Positions 1 to 9,042 of a stretch of DNA of 64,000 nt are shown here, in pieces; position 1 is the first letter of the stretch; every line of letters starts with the position of its first letter. Below the pieces are notes generated by a model, which was not told the DNA's origin, ran no database searches, and was given only the letters and a program-made list of their open reading frames with translations. Position numbers and translations under genes: made by a program. Source of the DNA: Allokutzneria sp. A3M-2-11 16 (GTDB taxonomy: Bacteria; Actinomycetota; Actinomycetes; Mycobacteriales; Pseudonocardiaceae). The stretch covers positions 3,534,001-3,598,000 of the forward strand of contig NZ_JANAVO010000001.1 in assembly GCF_024213555.1 (NCBI RefSeq), read 5' to 3'.

Positions 1-2
1 AC

Positions 3-407
3 GTGATCGCGGCGTTGGACACGACGGCCTTCGAGAACCGTTGGCGCGCCGAGTGGTCGCCGAGGTTCATCGAGAGCCACCCGCCGCCCTCGGTCTCCGC
101 CGAACCCGAGGCGGACGCGTGGCTGCGCGAGTTCCTGCACAACCCGTCGTCCCCGGCCGCGACGGACTTCTCCGACTACCCCTCGCACCTGCACATCGAC
201 CTGCTGGCGCGGGCGAGGGGAGCCGGACGCGGCCGCGAGCTGCTGGCCGTGCTCTTCGAAGCCTTGCGCGCCAAGGGTTCCCCGGGTGTGCACCTATTGG
301 TCGGCCGGAACAACCCGGGTGCGGTCGCGTTCTACCGCACGGTCGGCTTCACCGAGCTGACCACGTCGGTGCCGGGCATAGCGGCCTTCGGCATGCGGCT
401 GGACTAG
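3..407 (+). CDS. GNAT-family N-acetyltransferase, C-terminal part (cut by window edge)
   Basis: Only the C-terminal part is visible. An in-frame GTG lies at base 3, but the frame is open to the edge and the family is usually longer than 134 residues, so the true start is probably upstream. Residues about 65-125 carry the acetyl-CoA-binding part of a GNAT fold: strand HIDLL, the basic/glycine loop ARGAGRGRELL (motif A) and the closing helix-strand NPGAVAFYRTVGF (motif B). The acceptor substrate cannot be read. Its TAG stop overlaps the stop of the convergent peptidase gene in the CTAG at 404-407. Confidence 0.75.
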   Translation: MIAALDTTAFENRWRAEWSPRFIESHPPPSVSAEPEADAWLREFLHNPSSPAATDFSDYPSHLHIDLLARARGAGRGRELLAVLFEALRAKGSPGVHLLVGRNNPGAVAFYRTVGFTELTTSVPGIAAFGMRLD

Positions 408-1132
408 AGCCGCCGCACGTCCAGCGCGGTCTCGCTGACCTTGCCGTCCGCGTCGCGCTCGACGACGTAGGCACCGGAGTTCTTGCGCTCCGCCAACGCT
501 TCCACGAGTTCCGTGCCCCGGTAGAGCAGGCCCGCGCCATCGTCGGTGCAGTAGGTCAGGCCCAGCTCCCCGGACGCGACGCCCGCGTGCACCAGTGGCC
601 GCCGCCGCTTCTCGGAGTCGTAGTGGACCCCGTTGTGGAACGGCAGGAAACCCAGGCCGTTGTTGACCAAACGCAGCTCCGGGCCGAAGGAGTCGGTCGG
701 CCCGCCCTGGTGCCAGCAGATCGAACCCGCCGACACACCGGCCAGCACGACTCCGCGCTGCCACGCCTCGCGCAGCACCTCGTCCACGCCGTGCAGCCGC
801 CACAGCGCGAGCAGGTTGGCCACCGAACCGCCGTGCACCCACACCACGTCGCAGCCGAGCACGAACTCGCGCAGGTCGCCGGTCGGCGGCATCGGGAACA
901 GGTTGAGGTGGCTGGCCCGATAGCCCGCGAGGTCTGCGGCCTCGGAGAAGTCGGCGTTCCACGTGCGCTGGTCACCCGAGGCGGTGCCGATCTGGCAGAT
1001 CCGCGGCGCGCGCCCGCTCACCCCGGCCAGTTCCACGGCGTGGTGCACCAGCGGCGCGAGCTCGATGCGGGTGCGATGACCTGCGAGGTAACCACCCGAG
1101 GTGGCGAGGATCGTCGGCTGTTCAGCGGGCAT
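404..1132 (-). CDS. Peptidase family S51 (peptidase E-like)
   Basis: A 242-residue cytoplasmic serine peptidase of the S51 family, whose best-known member, PepE, is an Asp-specific dipeptidase. The nucleophile elbow GVSAGS has Ser134. A conserved His follows in PFHNGVHYDSE and acidic residues in YCTDDGAGL, as expected for the S51 catalytic triad. The ATG at 1132 was chosen because it gives the family's normal length; the frame stays open far upstream only as antisense to the next gene. It is transcribed divergently from the DUF218 gene, with about 54 bp between the two starts. Dipeptidase versus cyanophycinase-like specificity is not resolved. Confidence 0.85.
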   Translation of the reverse strand: MPAEQPTILATSGGYLAGHRTRIELAPLVHHAVELAGVSGRAPRICQIGTASGDQRTWNADFSEAADLAGYRASHLNLFPMPPTGDLREFVLGCDVVWVHGGSVANLLALWRLHGVDEVLREAWQRGVVLAGVSAGSICWHQGGPTDSFGPELRLVNNGLGFLPFHNGVHYDSEKRRRPLVHAGVASGELGLTYCTDDGAGLLYRGTELVEALAERKNSGAYVVERDADGKVSETALDVRRL

Positions 1133-1186
1133 GGACCGATCCTGCCACCCGGACCCGGCCGATGCGGAGAGCGTTCCTCTGTCACC

Positions 1187-1873
1187 ATGGAGGCCGTGAC
1201 GGAACCGGCTACGAGGAAACGTCCCAGCCGGGCGCGCTGGGTGCGGCGGGCCCTGTTCGGCGCCTTCCTGATCGCGGGGCTCGTCGTCGGCGGCACGGCC
1301 GCAAGGATCTGGCAGGTGGCGCGGCTGGACGACCAGCGCCCCGCCGATGTCGTCGTCGTCCTCGGTGCCGCCCAGTACAACGGCAAGCCCTCCGAAGTGC
1401 TCGAAGCGCGTCTCGTGCACGCGCAGCGCCTCTACGCCCGCGGGGTGGCGAAGACCATCGTCACGGTCGGCGGCGCGCGCGAAGGGGACGCGTTCAGCGA
1501 AGCCGAGGCGGGCAAACGATGGCTGCTCGGCACCAGCACGCGCACGGGCACCGCGAAGGAACCGTTGCCGTCGGACCACGTGGTGGCGCTGACCACCGGC
1601 TCGGACACCCTCGGCAGCATCCGCGCGGTCGCCGACGAGGCGAAGGCGCAGGGCTGGAACAGCGCGGTGATCGTCAGCGATCCGTGGCACTCGCTGCGCT
1701 CGCGGACCATGGCGCAGGACTTCGGCCTGGCCGCGTGGGCCTCGCCGACCCGCAGAGGCCCCATCGTCCAGACCAGGGAAACGCAGTTCAACTACATCGT
1801 CCGGGAAACCGGCGCGCTGCTCTACTACCGCCTCACCCACGCCCCCGCCAACGACCACACGGGCCTGGGCTGA
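1187..1873 (+). CDS. YdcF/SanA-like DUF218 membrane-anchored protein
   Basis: A 228-residue protein with a basic N terminus and one transmembrane helix at about residues 18-38, followed by an extracytoplasmic DUF218 domain. The domain is recognisable from [15 protein letters not shown], from [12 protein letters not shown] and from [14 protein letters not shown] near the C terminus. SanA and YdcF relatives are linked to envelope barrier function, and YdcF can bind S-adenosylmethionine, but no enzyme activity is assigned here. The ATG at 1187 was chosen; a GTG at 1196 is also possible. A large palindromic repeat lies directly downstream. Confidence 0.8.
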   Translation: MEAVTEPATRKRPSRARWVRRALFGAFLIAGLVVGGTAARIWQVARLDDQRPADVVVVLGAAQYNGKPSEVLEARLVHAQRLYARGVAKTIVTVGGAREGDAFSEAEAGKRWLLGTSTRTGTAKEPLPSDHVVALTTGSDTLGSIRAVADEAKAQGWNSAVIVSDPWHSLRSRTMAQDFGLAAWASPTRRGPIVQTRETQFNYIVRETGALLYYRLTHAPANDHTGLG

Positions 1874-1899
1874 GCCTCCCGTCCCAGCCGGGTTGGCCG

Positions 1900-2008
1900 G
1901 TCTTCAAGTACCGCGAACCCCACCGCCAGCGATCGCAAACCGCCCCATTCCTCCCGGGTATGACGTCGTTCGCGACCGCTGGAAGAGGGGTGGGGCGTAC
2001 TTGAAGAC
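1900..2008. repeat. Large imperfect palindrome bounded by GTCTTCAAGTAC, copy 1
   Basis: Bases 1900-1911 read GTCTTCAAGTAC and bases 1997-2008 are the exact reverse complement. Inside, CCAGCGATCGC on the left pairs with a near match on the right, so nearly the whole 109 bp can fold as one long stem. The element lies between the DUF218 stop and the dgt start. A full second copy is at 30357-30475 and a right half at 42089-42144. It could act as a terminator or be a small non-autonomous repeat. Confidence 0.8.
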
Positions 2009-2054
2009 GTGGTCACCACGCGAGCCCCCGGTTGGTCATACTCTTGCGCGCGTG

Positions 2055-3317
2055 ATGAGCGCCAGCTACACCCACGAGGACGCCGAGCGGCTGTACGACG
2101 AGCCCCCCAAGCTCGCCGCCGGTCTGTGGAGCGGCGCCGAAGACCGCAGCGACTTCGCCAGGGACCGCGCGCGGGTACTGCACTCCGCCGCGCTGCGCCG
2201 CCTCGCGGCCAAGACACAGGTCGTGGGCCCGGGTGAGGGCGACGTTCCGCGCACGCGGCTGACCCACTCGCTGGAGGTCGCGCAGATCGGCCGCGGCATC
2301 GGCGCCGCGCTGGGCTGCGATCCCGACGTCGTCGACACCGCCGGGCTGGCGCACGACATCGGGCACCCGCCGTTCGGGCACAACGGCGAGCGCGCCCTCA
2401 ACGAGATCTCCCAGTCGTGCGGCGGTTTCGAGGGCAACGCGCAGACGCTGCGCATCCTCAGCCGGCTCGAGCCGAAGGTGCTCGGCCCCGACGGGCGCTG
2501 CTACGGCCTCAACCTCACGCGGGCCTGCCTGGACGCGGCCACCAAGTACCCGTGGGCGCGCAAGGAGGGCCGCGTGAAGTTCGGTGCCTACGCCGACGAC
2601 CTGCACGTCCTCGACTGGGTCCGCAAGGGCGCGCCCAACGAGCACAAATGCCTCGAAGCGCAGGTCATGGACTGGGCGGACGACGTCGCGTACTCCGTGC
2701 ACGACGTGGAGGACGGAGTGCTGTCCGGCCGCATCTCGCTACGCGCGCTCACGCACCCCGACGAGGTCACGGCGCTCGCCGAGCTCGCCTCGCACAACTT
2801 CTCCGACGAGCCCGTCGAAGCCCTTGAAGCCGCCGCGACCCAACTGCTCCAACTCGACGTCGTGCGCGCATTGGCTGAGCACGAGTACGACGGCTCGCTC
2901 TCCACACAGGTCGCTTTGAAGCAGCTCACGAGCGAATTGGTCGGCCGCTTCGCGTCGGCCGCCGTGGTCGAGACGCGGCGCGTGCACGGAGACGGGCCGC
3001 TGCGCCGCTACGACGCGGACTTGGAGATCCCGCACCAGGTCGCGGCCGAAGTCGCACTGCTGAAATCCGTCGCCCTGCGCTACGTCATGAGTGACCCCGA
3101 ACGGCTGGACCTCCAGTTGCGCCAACGACAGATGCTCACCGAGCTTGTCGCGGTTCTCGGGACCTTGGCGCCGAACGGGCTCGATCCGGCGTTCCGCCCC
3201 GCGTGGGAGGCAGCGACGACGGACTCCGAACACCTCCGTGTGCTCATCGACCAGGTTTCCCTGCTCACGGACACACAAGCGATCGCGTGGCACTCGCGCC
3301 TCACCCGCAAGAGCTGA
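2055..3317 (+). CDS. dgt: Deoxyguanosinetriphosphate triphosphohydrolase-like protein
   Basis: A 420-residue HD-superfamily protein that hydrolyses dNTPs to the deoxynucleoside and triphosphate. The metal-binding signature is complete: [10 protein letters not shown] near residue 70, [16 protein letters not shown] near 100 (HD pair plus the dGTPase-specific PPFGHxGE) and [16 protein letters not shown] near 210 with a further Asp. The ATG at 2055 is used; the GTG at 2052 is equally possible. In mycobacteria dgt is next to dnaG; here an ABC-transporter operon, a CMD-family gene and a sigma-factor gene separate them. Confidence 0.92.
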   Translation: MSASYTHEDAERLYDEPPKLAAGLWSGAEDRSDFARDRARVLHSAALRRLAAKTQVVGPGEGDVPRTRLTHSLEVAQIGRGIGAALGCDPDVVDTAGLAHDIGHPPFGHNGERALNEISQSCGGFEGNAQTLRILSRLEPKVLGPDGRCYGLNLTRACLDAATKYPWARKEGRVKFGAYADDLHVLDWVRKGAPNEHKCLEAQVMDWADDVAYSVHDVEDGVLSGRISLRALTHPDEVTALAELASHNFSDEPVEALEAAATQLLQLDVVRALAEHEYDGSLSTQVALKQLTSELVGRFASAAVVETRRVHGDGPLRRYDADLEIPHQVAAEVALLKSVALRYVMSDPERLDLQLRQRQMLTELVAVLGTLAPNGLDPAFRPAWEAATTDSEHLRVLIDQVSLLTDTQAIAWHSRLTRKS

Positions 3318-3378
3318 GCTGTCACACCTCGCGCGGCGGTGTCGTCCTCTAGGTGAACCCCTATTCGAGGAGGACGCC

Positions 3379-3945
3379 GTGCCCCGCATTCCCGTTGTTC
3401 CCTACGCCAAGGCCAGCAGGCTCACGCGGTTCTTCTACCGCTTCGCCAAGCGCAAGTTCGGTGCGGTTCCTGAGCCCATGTCGGTTCTCGCGCACCACCC
3501 CGGCGCGTTGGTGTCGTGGTCGCTGATGGAAGGCAGTCTTGAGCGGACGCTCCGCGAGCTGCCGGGGAGCCTGCGCGACTTGGCGGTCTTCCGCGTCGCC
3601 ACGGTCGTTGGATGCTCGTGGTGTGTTGACTTCGGCACCATGAAGCAGCGCCTCGACGGCCTCGATGTCGACCGTCTGCGCGAGATCGACCACTACGCCA
3701 CTTCGGATCGCTTTACAGAGACCGAAAAGCGCGCGTTGGCATACGCGGACGCTATGACAGCTCAGCCGCCAACGGTCACTGACGAGCAGGTTGCGGAACT
3801 CGACGCCGAACTCGGTCACAAGGGACTCGCCGAGCTGACCTTCGTGATCGGCGTCGAGAACCTGCGCGCGCGGTGCTTCCACGCGCTCGGCATCGTCGAC
3901 CAGGGCTTCACCTCGGGCGACGCGTGCCAGGTGCCCCTGCCCTAG
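3379..3945 (+). CDS. Carboxymuconolactone decarboxylase-family (AhpD-like) protein
   Basis: A 188-residue all-helical protein of the CMD/AhpD family. VVGCSWCVDFG holds the redox CxxC that in AhpD-type members supports alkylhydroperoxidase activity, and the family-typical ALAYADAMT helix follows. The GTG at 3379 has a strong ribosome site, GAGGAGGA, at 3367-3374. Its stop overlaps that of the convergent permease gene by four bases (CTAG, 3942-3945). CMD genes often accompany ECF41 sigma factors; such a sigma gene exists 2.2 kb downstream but on the other strand and in another unit, so a functional link is only a guess. Confidence 0.85.
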   Translation: MPRIPVVPYAKASRLTRFFYRFAKRKFGAVPEPMSVLAHHPGALVSWSLMEGSLERTLRELPGSLRDLAVFRVATVVGCSWCVDFGTMKQRLDGLDVDRLREIDHYATSDRFTETEKRALAYADAMTAQPPTVTDEQVAELDAELGHKGLAELTFVIGVENLRARCFHALGIVDQGFTSGDACQVPLP

Positions 3946-4775
3946 GCCACCGCGCGCCGAACCCACCAGAAGGCGACCGCCACGCAGGCGACCGTCAGCC
4001 CGAGGTACAGACCGGCCTCGATCACCTGGAAGGTCCAGAAGCGGTCGGCGGGCTGAAAGGTGGTGACGGGGATCAGTCCGTTGATCCGGCCTCCCGAGTC
4101 CACGCCGACGAAGTCCTCCGGCCGCACCGCGGTCTGGCTCAGGAACCACCCGCCGCTGGTGGAGGCGCCGTTGGCATCGGTGACCGGTGTCATGTAGTTC
4201 GGCCGGAGCCAGTTGACGAACACGATCGACGCGGCCCAGGTCCCGGCGATCGTCAAACCCATCGCGGCCACCGTCCTGCGGAGCACCGTGCCCGCGGCGA
4301 CACCGACCACGAAGGCGAACAGGCAGGCGGCCGGGAAGGACAGCGGCCCCTGGTTGAAGATCCTGAACGGGCCTTCGTGCGGAGCACCGGCGGTCGTGTA
4401 CCACCACATGTGCGTCGTCGAGAACGCCGTCGCGAGCAGCACGACCGCGCTGCCGAGCAAGAGCAGCTTGGTGCTCAGCCAATGCCAGCGGGACACGCTC
4501 TGCGTCCAGGCGTAGCGCACCGTGCGGTGCTCGTACTCGGCGGCGAGCAGCGGAGCGCCGAGGAACATGCCGATCAGCGCGGGCAGCGGCAGGAGAACCT
4601 CGTTGACCAGTTCGAGCCGGTACAGCAGCTCGTGGATCCCCGTGGGGTTGGTCGGGTGTTCCGACACCGGTCCGGCGGACACCGTCACGGCGACGAACAC
4701 CGCGGCCAAGCCGAGGAACACGGCCGCGAGGATGAACAGCGTGGTGCGGTGCTGCCGCCAGGTCATCCAGATCAC
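3942..4775 (-). CDS. ABC transporter permease
   Basis: A 277-residue integral membrane protein with six predicted helices, for example at LFILAAVFLGLAAVFVAV, LLPLPALIGMFLGAPLLAA and LYLGLTVACVAVAFWW. It resembles ABC-2 type permeases controlled by GntR/YtrA regulators. The start used is GTG 4775, whose GTGA overlaps the stop of the upstream ATPase gene; an ATG at 4766 is an alternative. A loop between helices 5 and 6 (about residues 200-245) probably faces outside. The substrate is unknown; related systems respond to cell-wall stress or acetoin. Confidence 0.82.
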   Translation of the reverse strand: MIWMTWRQHRTTLFILAAVFLGLAAVFVAVTVSAGPVSEHPTNPTGIHELLYRLELVNEVLLPLPALIGMFLGAPLLAAEYEHRTVRYAWTQSVSRWHWLSTKLLLLGSAVVLLATAFSTTHMWWYTTAGAPHEGPFRIFNQGPLSFPAACLFAFVVGVAAGTVLRRTVAAMGLTIAGTWAASIVFVNWLRPNYMTPVTDANGASTSGGWFLSQTAVRPEDFVGVDSGGRINGLIPVTTFQPADRFWTFQVIEAGLYLGLTVACVAVAFWWVRRAVA

Positions 4776-5650
4776 GCGAAGACCTCCTCGGCGACTCGCG
4801 ACGGCATGGCCAGGTAGCGCATGACCAGCTCCTCCAGGTTCACCCGCTGGACCTGCCAGCTGGGATCGCCGACCGGGCGGATTCCCCGCACCAGCAAGGA
4901 AACCCGGCCGTTGAGGTCCTCGCGGTGCAGCACGTGCTGGTGCGCGGACACCAGGTCCTCGGTGACCGCCGGGCCGAACAGCAGCCGGTGCTGCTCCAGC
5001 AGTTCGTCGATGTCGCCGAGCAGCTGCACCCGGCCGTGGTCGAGCACCACCAGGTAGTCGCAGAGCCGTTCCAGCTCGGAGACCACGTGCGAGGACAGCA
5101 CGATCGTGCAGTCGTGATCGGCCTTCGCCGCCATCAGCGTGGACATCATTTCCCGGCGGGCCAACGGATCGAGGCTCGCGACCGGCTCGTCCAGGATCAG
5201 CAGCTCCGGCTGCTTGGCCAGCGCGACCGCCAGCGCCACCTGCGCTCGCTGGCCACCGGAGATCCGCCCGACCTTGGCGGTCAACGGGATGCCCAGCTCG
5301 GCGAGCCGATCGGTGGCGATCTTGTCGTCCCAGCGCCGGTTGAGCACCCGGCCCGCCGTCAGCATCTCCCGCACGGTGAAGTCGCGGTACAGCGAGTGCT
5401 CCTGGTCGATGTAGGCCACGCGTTCCAGCACCGTGTTCGGGCCGACGCGTTCGCCGAGCAGCTCCAGCTCGCCGGTGGTGGGCCGCAGCAGCCCCACCAT
5501 CAGGTTCATCAGCGTGGACTTGCCCGCGCCGTTCGGGCCGACCAGCCCGACCACGCGACCGGCGGGCACCTCCAGCGAGCAGTGCTGGAGCCCCCACGCC
5601 CGGCCGTAGCGGCGGCCCAGGTTCCTGGCCGTGATCGCGGATTGCGTCAC
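4772..5650 (-). CDS. ABC transporter ATP-binding protein
   Basis: A 292-residue nucleotide-binding subunit that powers the adjacent permease. Walker A GPNGAGKS is at residues 38-45, the signature SGGQRAQ near 131, Walker B LLILDEP at about 150-156 with the D-loop SLD, and the switch His in IVLSSHVVSE. The roughly 60 residues after the switch form a C-terminal extension common in ABC-2 exporters. The GTG at 5650 directly follows the TAG of the GntR gene, so regulator, ATPase and permease form one operon. Confidence 0.92.
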   Translation of the reverse strand: MTQSAITARNLGRRYGRAWGLQHCSLEVPAGRVVGLVGPNGAGKSTLMNLMVGLLRPTTGELELLGERVGPNTVLERVAYIDQEHSLYRDFTVREMLTAGRVLNRRWDDKIATDRLAELGIPLTAKVGRISGGQRAQVALAVALAKQPELLILDEPVASLDPLARREMMSTLMAAKADHDCTIVLSSHVVSELERLCDYLVVLDHGRVQLLGDIDELLEQHRLLFGPAVTEDLVSAHQHVLHREDLNGRVSLLVRGIRPVGDPSWQVQRVNLEELVMRYLAMPSRVAEEVFA

Positions 5651-6040
5651 CTAGTTCTCCTCAGGACGGAACTCGTGCAGCACCGTCGCCACCAGGGCGG
5701 CGATGCCGTCGGAATCCATGCCTGCCTGGTGAGCGGTGGCCAGCCACTTCTCCAGGTCGGCACGCAGTTCGGCCTGCTGTTCCGCGGGCAGCCCGGCAAG
5801 GCCGCGTTCGATGAACGTGCCCATGCCGGGGCGACCCTTGGCCAGGCCCTTGTGTTCCAGTTCGCGGTAGGCCTTGAGCACCGTGTTCGGGTTGATGACC
5901 AGGCGTTTGGCCACCTCTTTGACGGTGGGCAGGCGGTCGCCGACGTGCAGGTGGCCCAGGCGCAGCGCGTGCTCCACCTGGTCGACCAGCTGCCGGTACG
6001 GCGGCACGCCCGATCCGACCTCGACCCGGAACTCGATCAA
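5651..6040 (-). CDS. GntR-family transcriptional regulator, YtrA-like
   Basis: A 129-residue repressor-type protein with an N-terminal winged helix (PPYRQLVDQVEHAL, DRLPTVKEVAKRL, NPNTVLKAYREL) and only a short C-terminal helical tail, the layout of the YtrA subgroup that heads ABC-transporter operons. A TTG at 6040 is the start, preceded by GGGGG; the nearby ATG at 6053 is out of frame. A perfect 14-bp palindrome 25-38 bp upstream is the probable autoregulatory operator. Confidence 0.88.
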   Translation of the reverse strand: MIEFRVEVGSGVPPYRQLVDQVEHALRLGHLHVGDRLPTVKEVAKRLVINPNTVLKAYRELEHKGLAKGRPGMGTFIERGLAGLPAEQQAELRADLEKWLATAHQAGMDSDGIAALVATVLHEFRPEEN

Positions 6041-6064
6041 GAGGTTCCCCCATCGATCTATTTA

Positions 6065-6078
6065 CCTATGATCATAGG
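6065..6078. promoter_or_regulatory. Candidate GntR operator palindrome
   Basis: CCTATGATCATAGG is a perfect 14-bp palindrome in AT-rich sequence just upstream of the GntR-ATPase-permease operon. Position and symmetry fit autoregulation by the YtrA-like regulator; binding is inferred. Confidence 0.6.
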
Positions 6079-6164
6079 ACAAGTCGCCGGGGTCGAGTCA
6101 AGTCCGACCCCCTGAACAGCAGAAACCGCCCAGGCGCATGCCCCTGGGCGGTTGTCTGGGAATG

Positions 6165-7085
6165 CTAGAACTCGACCGTGGTCAGCTTGTCCGGGTTGAC
6201 CACGTCGTACATCGCGGCGATCTTGCCATCGCGCACGACCATCGCGGTCACCCTGCGGTCGAGCGGCCGGAACTCGTCCGTGCCCGGCGACTCCGTGAAC
6301 AGCAGGCCGAGATCGCCGTTGACCAGCACGAAACGCATGCTCTCGGTCGCGGCCAGGGCGCCGTACATCCGCATGAGGCCCACGGTGAAGCGGGAGATCT
6401 TGTCCGCACCGACCATCCGCTGCGCCGCCGTGCGCGCCTTGCCGTCGCTGTCGCCGATGAGCACCGCGTCCGGGTGCAGCACCTGTGCGATCGCCGCGGG
6501 GTCGCCCGTGGCCATGGCCGCCAGGAAGCTCTCCAGCACGCGGCGCTGCTCCGCGAGGTCGACCCGGGGCGGCGCATCGGCCTGGGCAACGGCCTTCCGG
6601 CCACGCGACGCGTGCTGGCGCGCCGCAGCCACCGAGCAGCCCAGCATGTCCGCGATCTCCGTGAACGGCACGCTGCACGCGTCGTGCAGCACGAAGGCCA
6701 CGCGCTGCTCAGGGGACAGCTCGTGCAGCACGACCAGCGCGGCCATGCGCAGCCCGTCGTCCTGCACTACGACATCAAGCGGGTTCGCCTGCTCCGGCAC
6801 GCCGAGGGGCCGCACGACCGGCTCCGGAAGCCACTGGCCGACATAGCGCTCACGGCGCGCCGTCGCGGACTTCAACCGGTCGAGGCAGATCCGCCCGACC
6901 ACGGTCGTCAGCCACCCGCGCAGCTCCCGGATCTCCGCGGCGTCCGCCGTGGACAGGCGGAACCACGCTTCCTGAACAGCGTCCTCGGAGTCCGCGAGCG
7001 AACCGGTGATCCGGTAGGCGACACCGAGCAGATGAGCCCTGTGCTCGGTGAACCGTTCGGCGAGCGCATCGTCCGTTGAAGTCAC
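6165..7085 (-). CDS. ECF41-type RNA polymerase sigma factor (SigJ-like)
   Basis: A 306-residue extracytoplasmic-function sigma factor. Sigma region 2 spans about residues 8-75 (DSEDAVQEAWFR), region 4 about 110-160 (LHELSPEQRVAFVLHD, then the recognition helix), and a SnoaL-like C-terminal domain fills the rest. The linker motif WLPEP and the near-terminal NPDKL identify group ECF41, where the extension modulates sigma activity without a membrane anti-sigma factor. The GTG at 7085 was chosen because region 2 starts right after it. It is divergent from dnaG with 43 bp between starts. No typical carboxymuconolactone/oxidoreductase partner is directly adjacent. Confidence 0.9.
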   Translation of the reverse strand: MTSTDDALAERFTEHRAHLLGVAYRITGSLADSEDAVQEAWFRLSTADAAEIRELRGWLTTVVGRICLDRLKSATARRERYVGQWLPEPVVRPLGVPEQANPLDVVVQDDGLRMAALVVLHELSPEQRVAFVLHDACSVPFTEIADMLGCSVAAARQHASRGRKAVAQADAPPRVDLAEQRRVLESFLAAMATGDPAAIAQVLHPDAVLIGDSDGKARTAAQRMVGADKISRFTVGLMRMYGALAATESMRFVLVNGDLGLLFTESPGTDEFRPLDRRVTAMVVRDGKIAAMYDVVNPDKLTTVEF

Positions 7086-7093
7086 ACGCCCGA

Positions 7094-7120
7094 TTGTGGC
7101 CCAGGCACAGGGCCTACACT
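7094..7120 (+). promoter_or_regulatory. Putative dnaG promoter
   Basis: TTGTGG (7094-7099) and TACACT (7115-7120) resemble -35 and -10 boxes with a short 15-bp spacer. Transcription would begin within a few bases of the GTG at 7129, so the dnaG mRNA may be leaderless or nearly so. Sequence resemblance only. Confidence 0.35.
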
Positions 7121-7128
7121 TCGTAGAC

Positions 7129-9042
7129 GTGGCAGGCAGGATCCGGGAAAGCGACATCGCGCAGGTACGGGACCGCAACCGGATCGACGACGTCATCGGC
7201 GAGTACGTGGCGCTACGACGCACCGGTGGAGCGGTCAAAGGGCTGTGCCCGTTCCACGACGAGAAGACCCCGTCGTTCAACGTGCGCCCGAGTCACGGCA
7301 CGTTCCACTGCTTCGGCTGCGGGGTCGGCGGCGACGTCATCAGCTTCATCCAGCAGTACGAGCACCTGAGCTTCACCGAGGCCGTCGAACGCCTCGCCTC
7401 GCGCGTGGGCATCCAGATCGTCTACACCGGCGGCGGCTCGGGAAGCGTCCAGCGGGACCGCGGCACGAACTCGCGGATGCTGGAGGCGCACAAGATCGCG
7501 CACCAGTTCTACATGGAGCTGCTGGCCTCGCCGGAAGCGCAGGCCGCGCGGGAGTTCCTCAGCGAGCGCGGCTTCGACGCCGACGCCGCGGCGAACTTCG
7601 GTTGCGGCTACGCGCCCGCGGGCTGGGACAAGCTCACCAAGCACCTGCTGGGCCGCGGGTTCGAGCTGACCGAGCTGTACAAGGCCGGGCTGTCCAAGGA
7701 AGGCCGTCAGGGGCCGATCGACCGCTTCCACAAGCGCCTGCTGTGGCCGCTCAAGGAGCTCGCGGGCGATGTCGTCGGCTTCGGCGCGCGGCGGCTGCAC
7801 GAGGACGACCCGATCCAGGCGAAGTACGTCAACACGGCCGAATCGCCGATCTTCAAGAAGTCCAAGGTGCTCTTCGGCATCGACCTGGCCAAGCGCGAGA
7901 TCGCCCGCCGCCACCAGGCCGTCGTCGTCGAGGGCTACACCGACGTGATGGCCATGCACCTCTCCGGCGTGCCCACGGCGGTGGCCTCGTGCGGCACCGC
8001 GTTCGGCTCCGACCACATCTCGGTGCTGCGCAGGCTGATGCTCGACGACGCCGAGTTCCGCGGCGAGGTGATCTTCACCTTCGACGGCGACGAGGCGGGC
8101 CAGAAGGCCGCGATGAAGGCCTTCGAGGACGACCAGAAGTTCGCCACCAAGACCTACATCGCCATCGCCCCCGACGGCATGGACCCGTGCGAGCTGCGCC
8201 AGGCCAAGGGCGACACGTCCGTCCGCGACCTCGTCGCCCGGCGGCAGCCGCTGTTCGAGTTCGCCATCCGCCGCATGCTCGCCGACCACGACCTCGACCG
8301 CGCGGAGGGGCGGGTGGAGGCGCTGCGCCGCACCGCCCCGCTGATCGCGCAGATCAAGGACTCCGCGCTGCGGGACGAGTACGCCAGGCAGCTCTCCGGC
8401 TGGCTCGGCTGGGACGACACGGCCGAGGTGCTGCGCCGCGTGCGCGTGGCGGCGGGCCAGAGCCCGGACGCGCGCGCCGGGCGCCAGCGCAGGCCGCAGC
8501 CGGTCGACCCGAACCAGGGCGCCCTCGCGGTCGAGGTGCCGAGCGGCCCGTCCCGCCCGGACCCCCGCGACCCGCACCTGCGGTTGCAGCGCGAGGCGAT
8601 CAAGGCCGCGCTCCAGCTCCCCGGGCTGGCCGGTCCGGTCTACGACTCGCTCTCCGACGAGGCGTTCACCCACCCCGCCTACCTCGCGCTGCACCAGGCG
8701 ATCCTGGCCGCCGGGGGCACCTCCTGCGGCCTGGCCGGGGCGGCGCTCAGCAGTTCCGTCGCGGAGCACTGCCCGGAGACGCTGCGCTCGATGGTCACGG
8801 AGCTGTGCGTCGAACCGCTCCAGCTGCCGCCCAAGTCCGACGACGACAGCCGCTACATCAACGGCGTCCTGTCGGCCTTGCAGGCGAACCTGGTCGGCAG
8901 GCAGATCGCGGAGATCAAGTCCCGGCTGCAGCGCATCTCGCCGGTGACCGACCGCGAGGAGTACACCGCGCTGTTCGGTGACCTGGTCGCGATGGAGGAG
9001 TACCACAGAGGGCTACGTGCCCAAGGGGTGGCGGCGCAGTGA
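7129..9042 (+). CDS. dnaG: DNA primase
   Basis: A 637-residue primase that makes the RNA primers for replication. The CHC2 zinc finger is complete (Cys40, His43, Cys61, Cys64). The catalytic core follows, with TOPRIM motifs VVVEGYTDVMAMH and FTFDGDEAGQKAA. After a Pro/Arg-rich linker at about residues 450-490, a C-terminal domain matches the helicase-interaction region. The GTG at 7129 (VAGRIRESDI) aligns with the normal N terminus of actinobacterial DnaG; the frame upstream runs into the sigma-factor promoter region. The stop overlaps the next gene by four bases. Confidence 0.96.
   Translation: MAGRIRESDIAQVRDRNRIDDVIGEYVALRRTGGAVKGLCPFHDEKTPSFNVRPSHGTFHCFGCGVGGDVISFIQQYEHLSFTEAVERLASRVGIQIVYTGGGSGSVQRDRGTNSRMLEAHKIAHQFYMELLASPEAQAAREFLSERGFDADAAANFGCGYAPAGWDKLTKHLLGRGFELTELYKAGLSKEGRQGPIDRFHKRLLWPLKELAGDVVGFGARRLHEDDPIQAKYVNTAESPIFKKSKVLFGIDLAKREIARRHQAVVVEGYTDVMAMHLSGVPTAVASCGTAFGSDHISVLRRLMLDDAEFRGEVIFTFDGDEAGQKAAMKAFEDDQKFATKTYIAIAPDGMDPCELRQAKGDTSVRDLVARRQPLFEFAIRRMLADHDLDRAEGRVEALRRTAPLIAQIKDSALRDEYARQLSGWLGWDDTAEVLRRVRVAAGQSPDARAGRQRRPQPVDPNQGALAVEVPSGPSRPDPRDPHLRLQREAIKAALQLPGLAGPVYDSLSDEAFTHPAYLALHQAILAAGGTSCGLAGAALSSSVAEHCPETLRSMVTELCVEPLQLPPKSDDDSRYINGVLSALQANLVGRQIAEIKSRLQRISPVTDREEYTALFGDLVAMEEYHRGLRAQGVAAQ

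Noticed and set aside
404-1858. Long frame of 484 residues containing the S51 peptidase
   Set aside because: The first 240 residues are antisense to the DUF218 gene. The ATG at 1132 gives the proper family length.
3942-5597. 551-residue frame covering the ABC permease and the opposite phase of the ATPase gene
   Set aside because: The upstream half is Arg/Gly-rich out-of-phase sequence; the real permease begins at GTG 4775.
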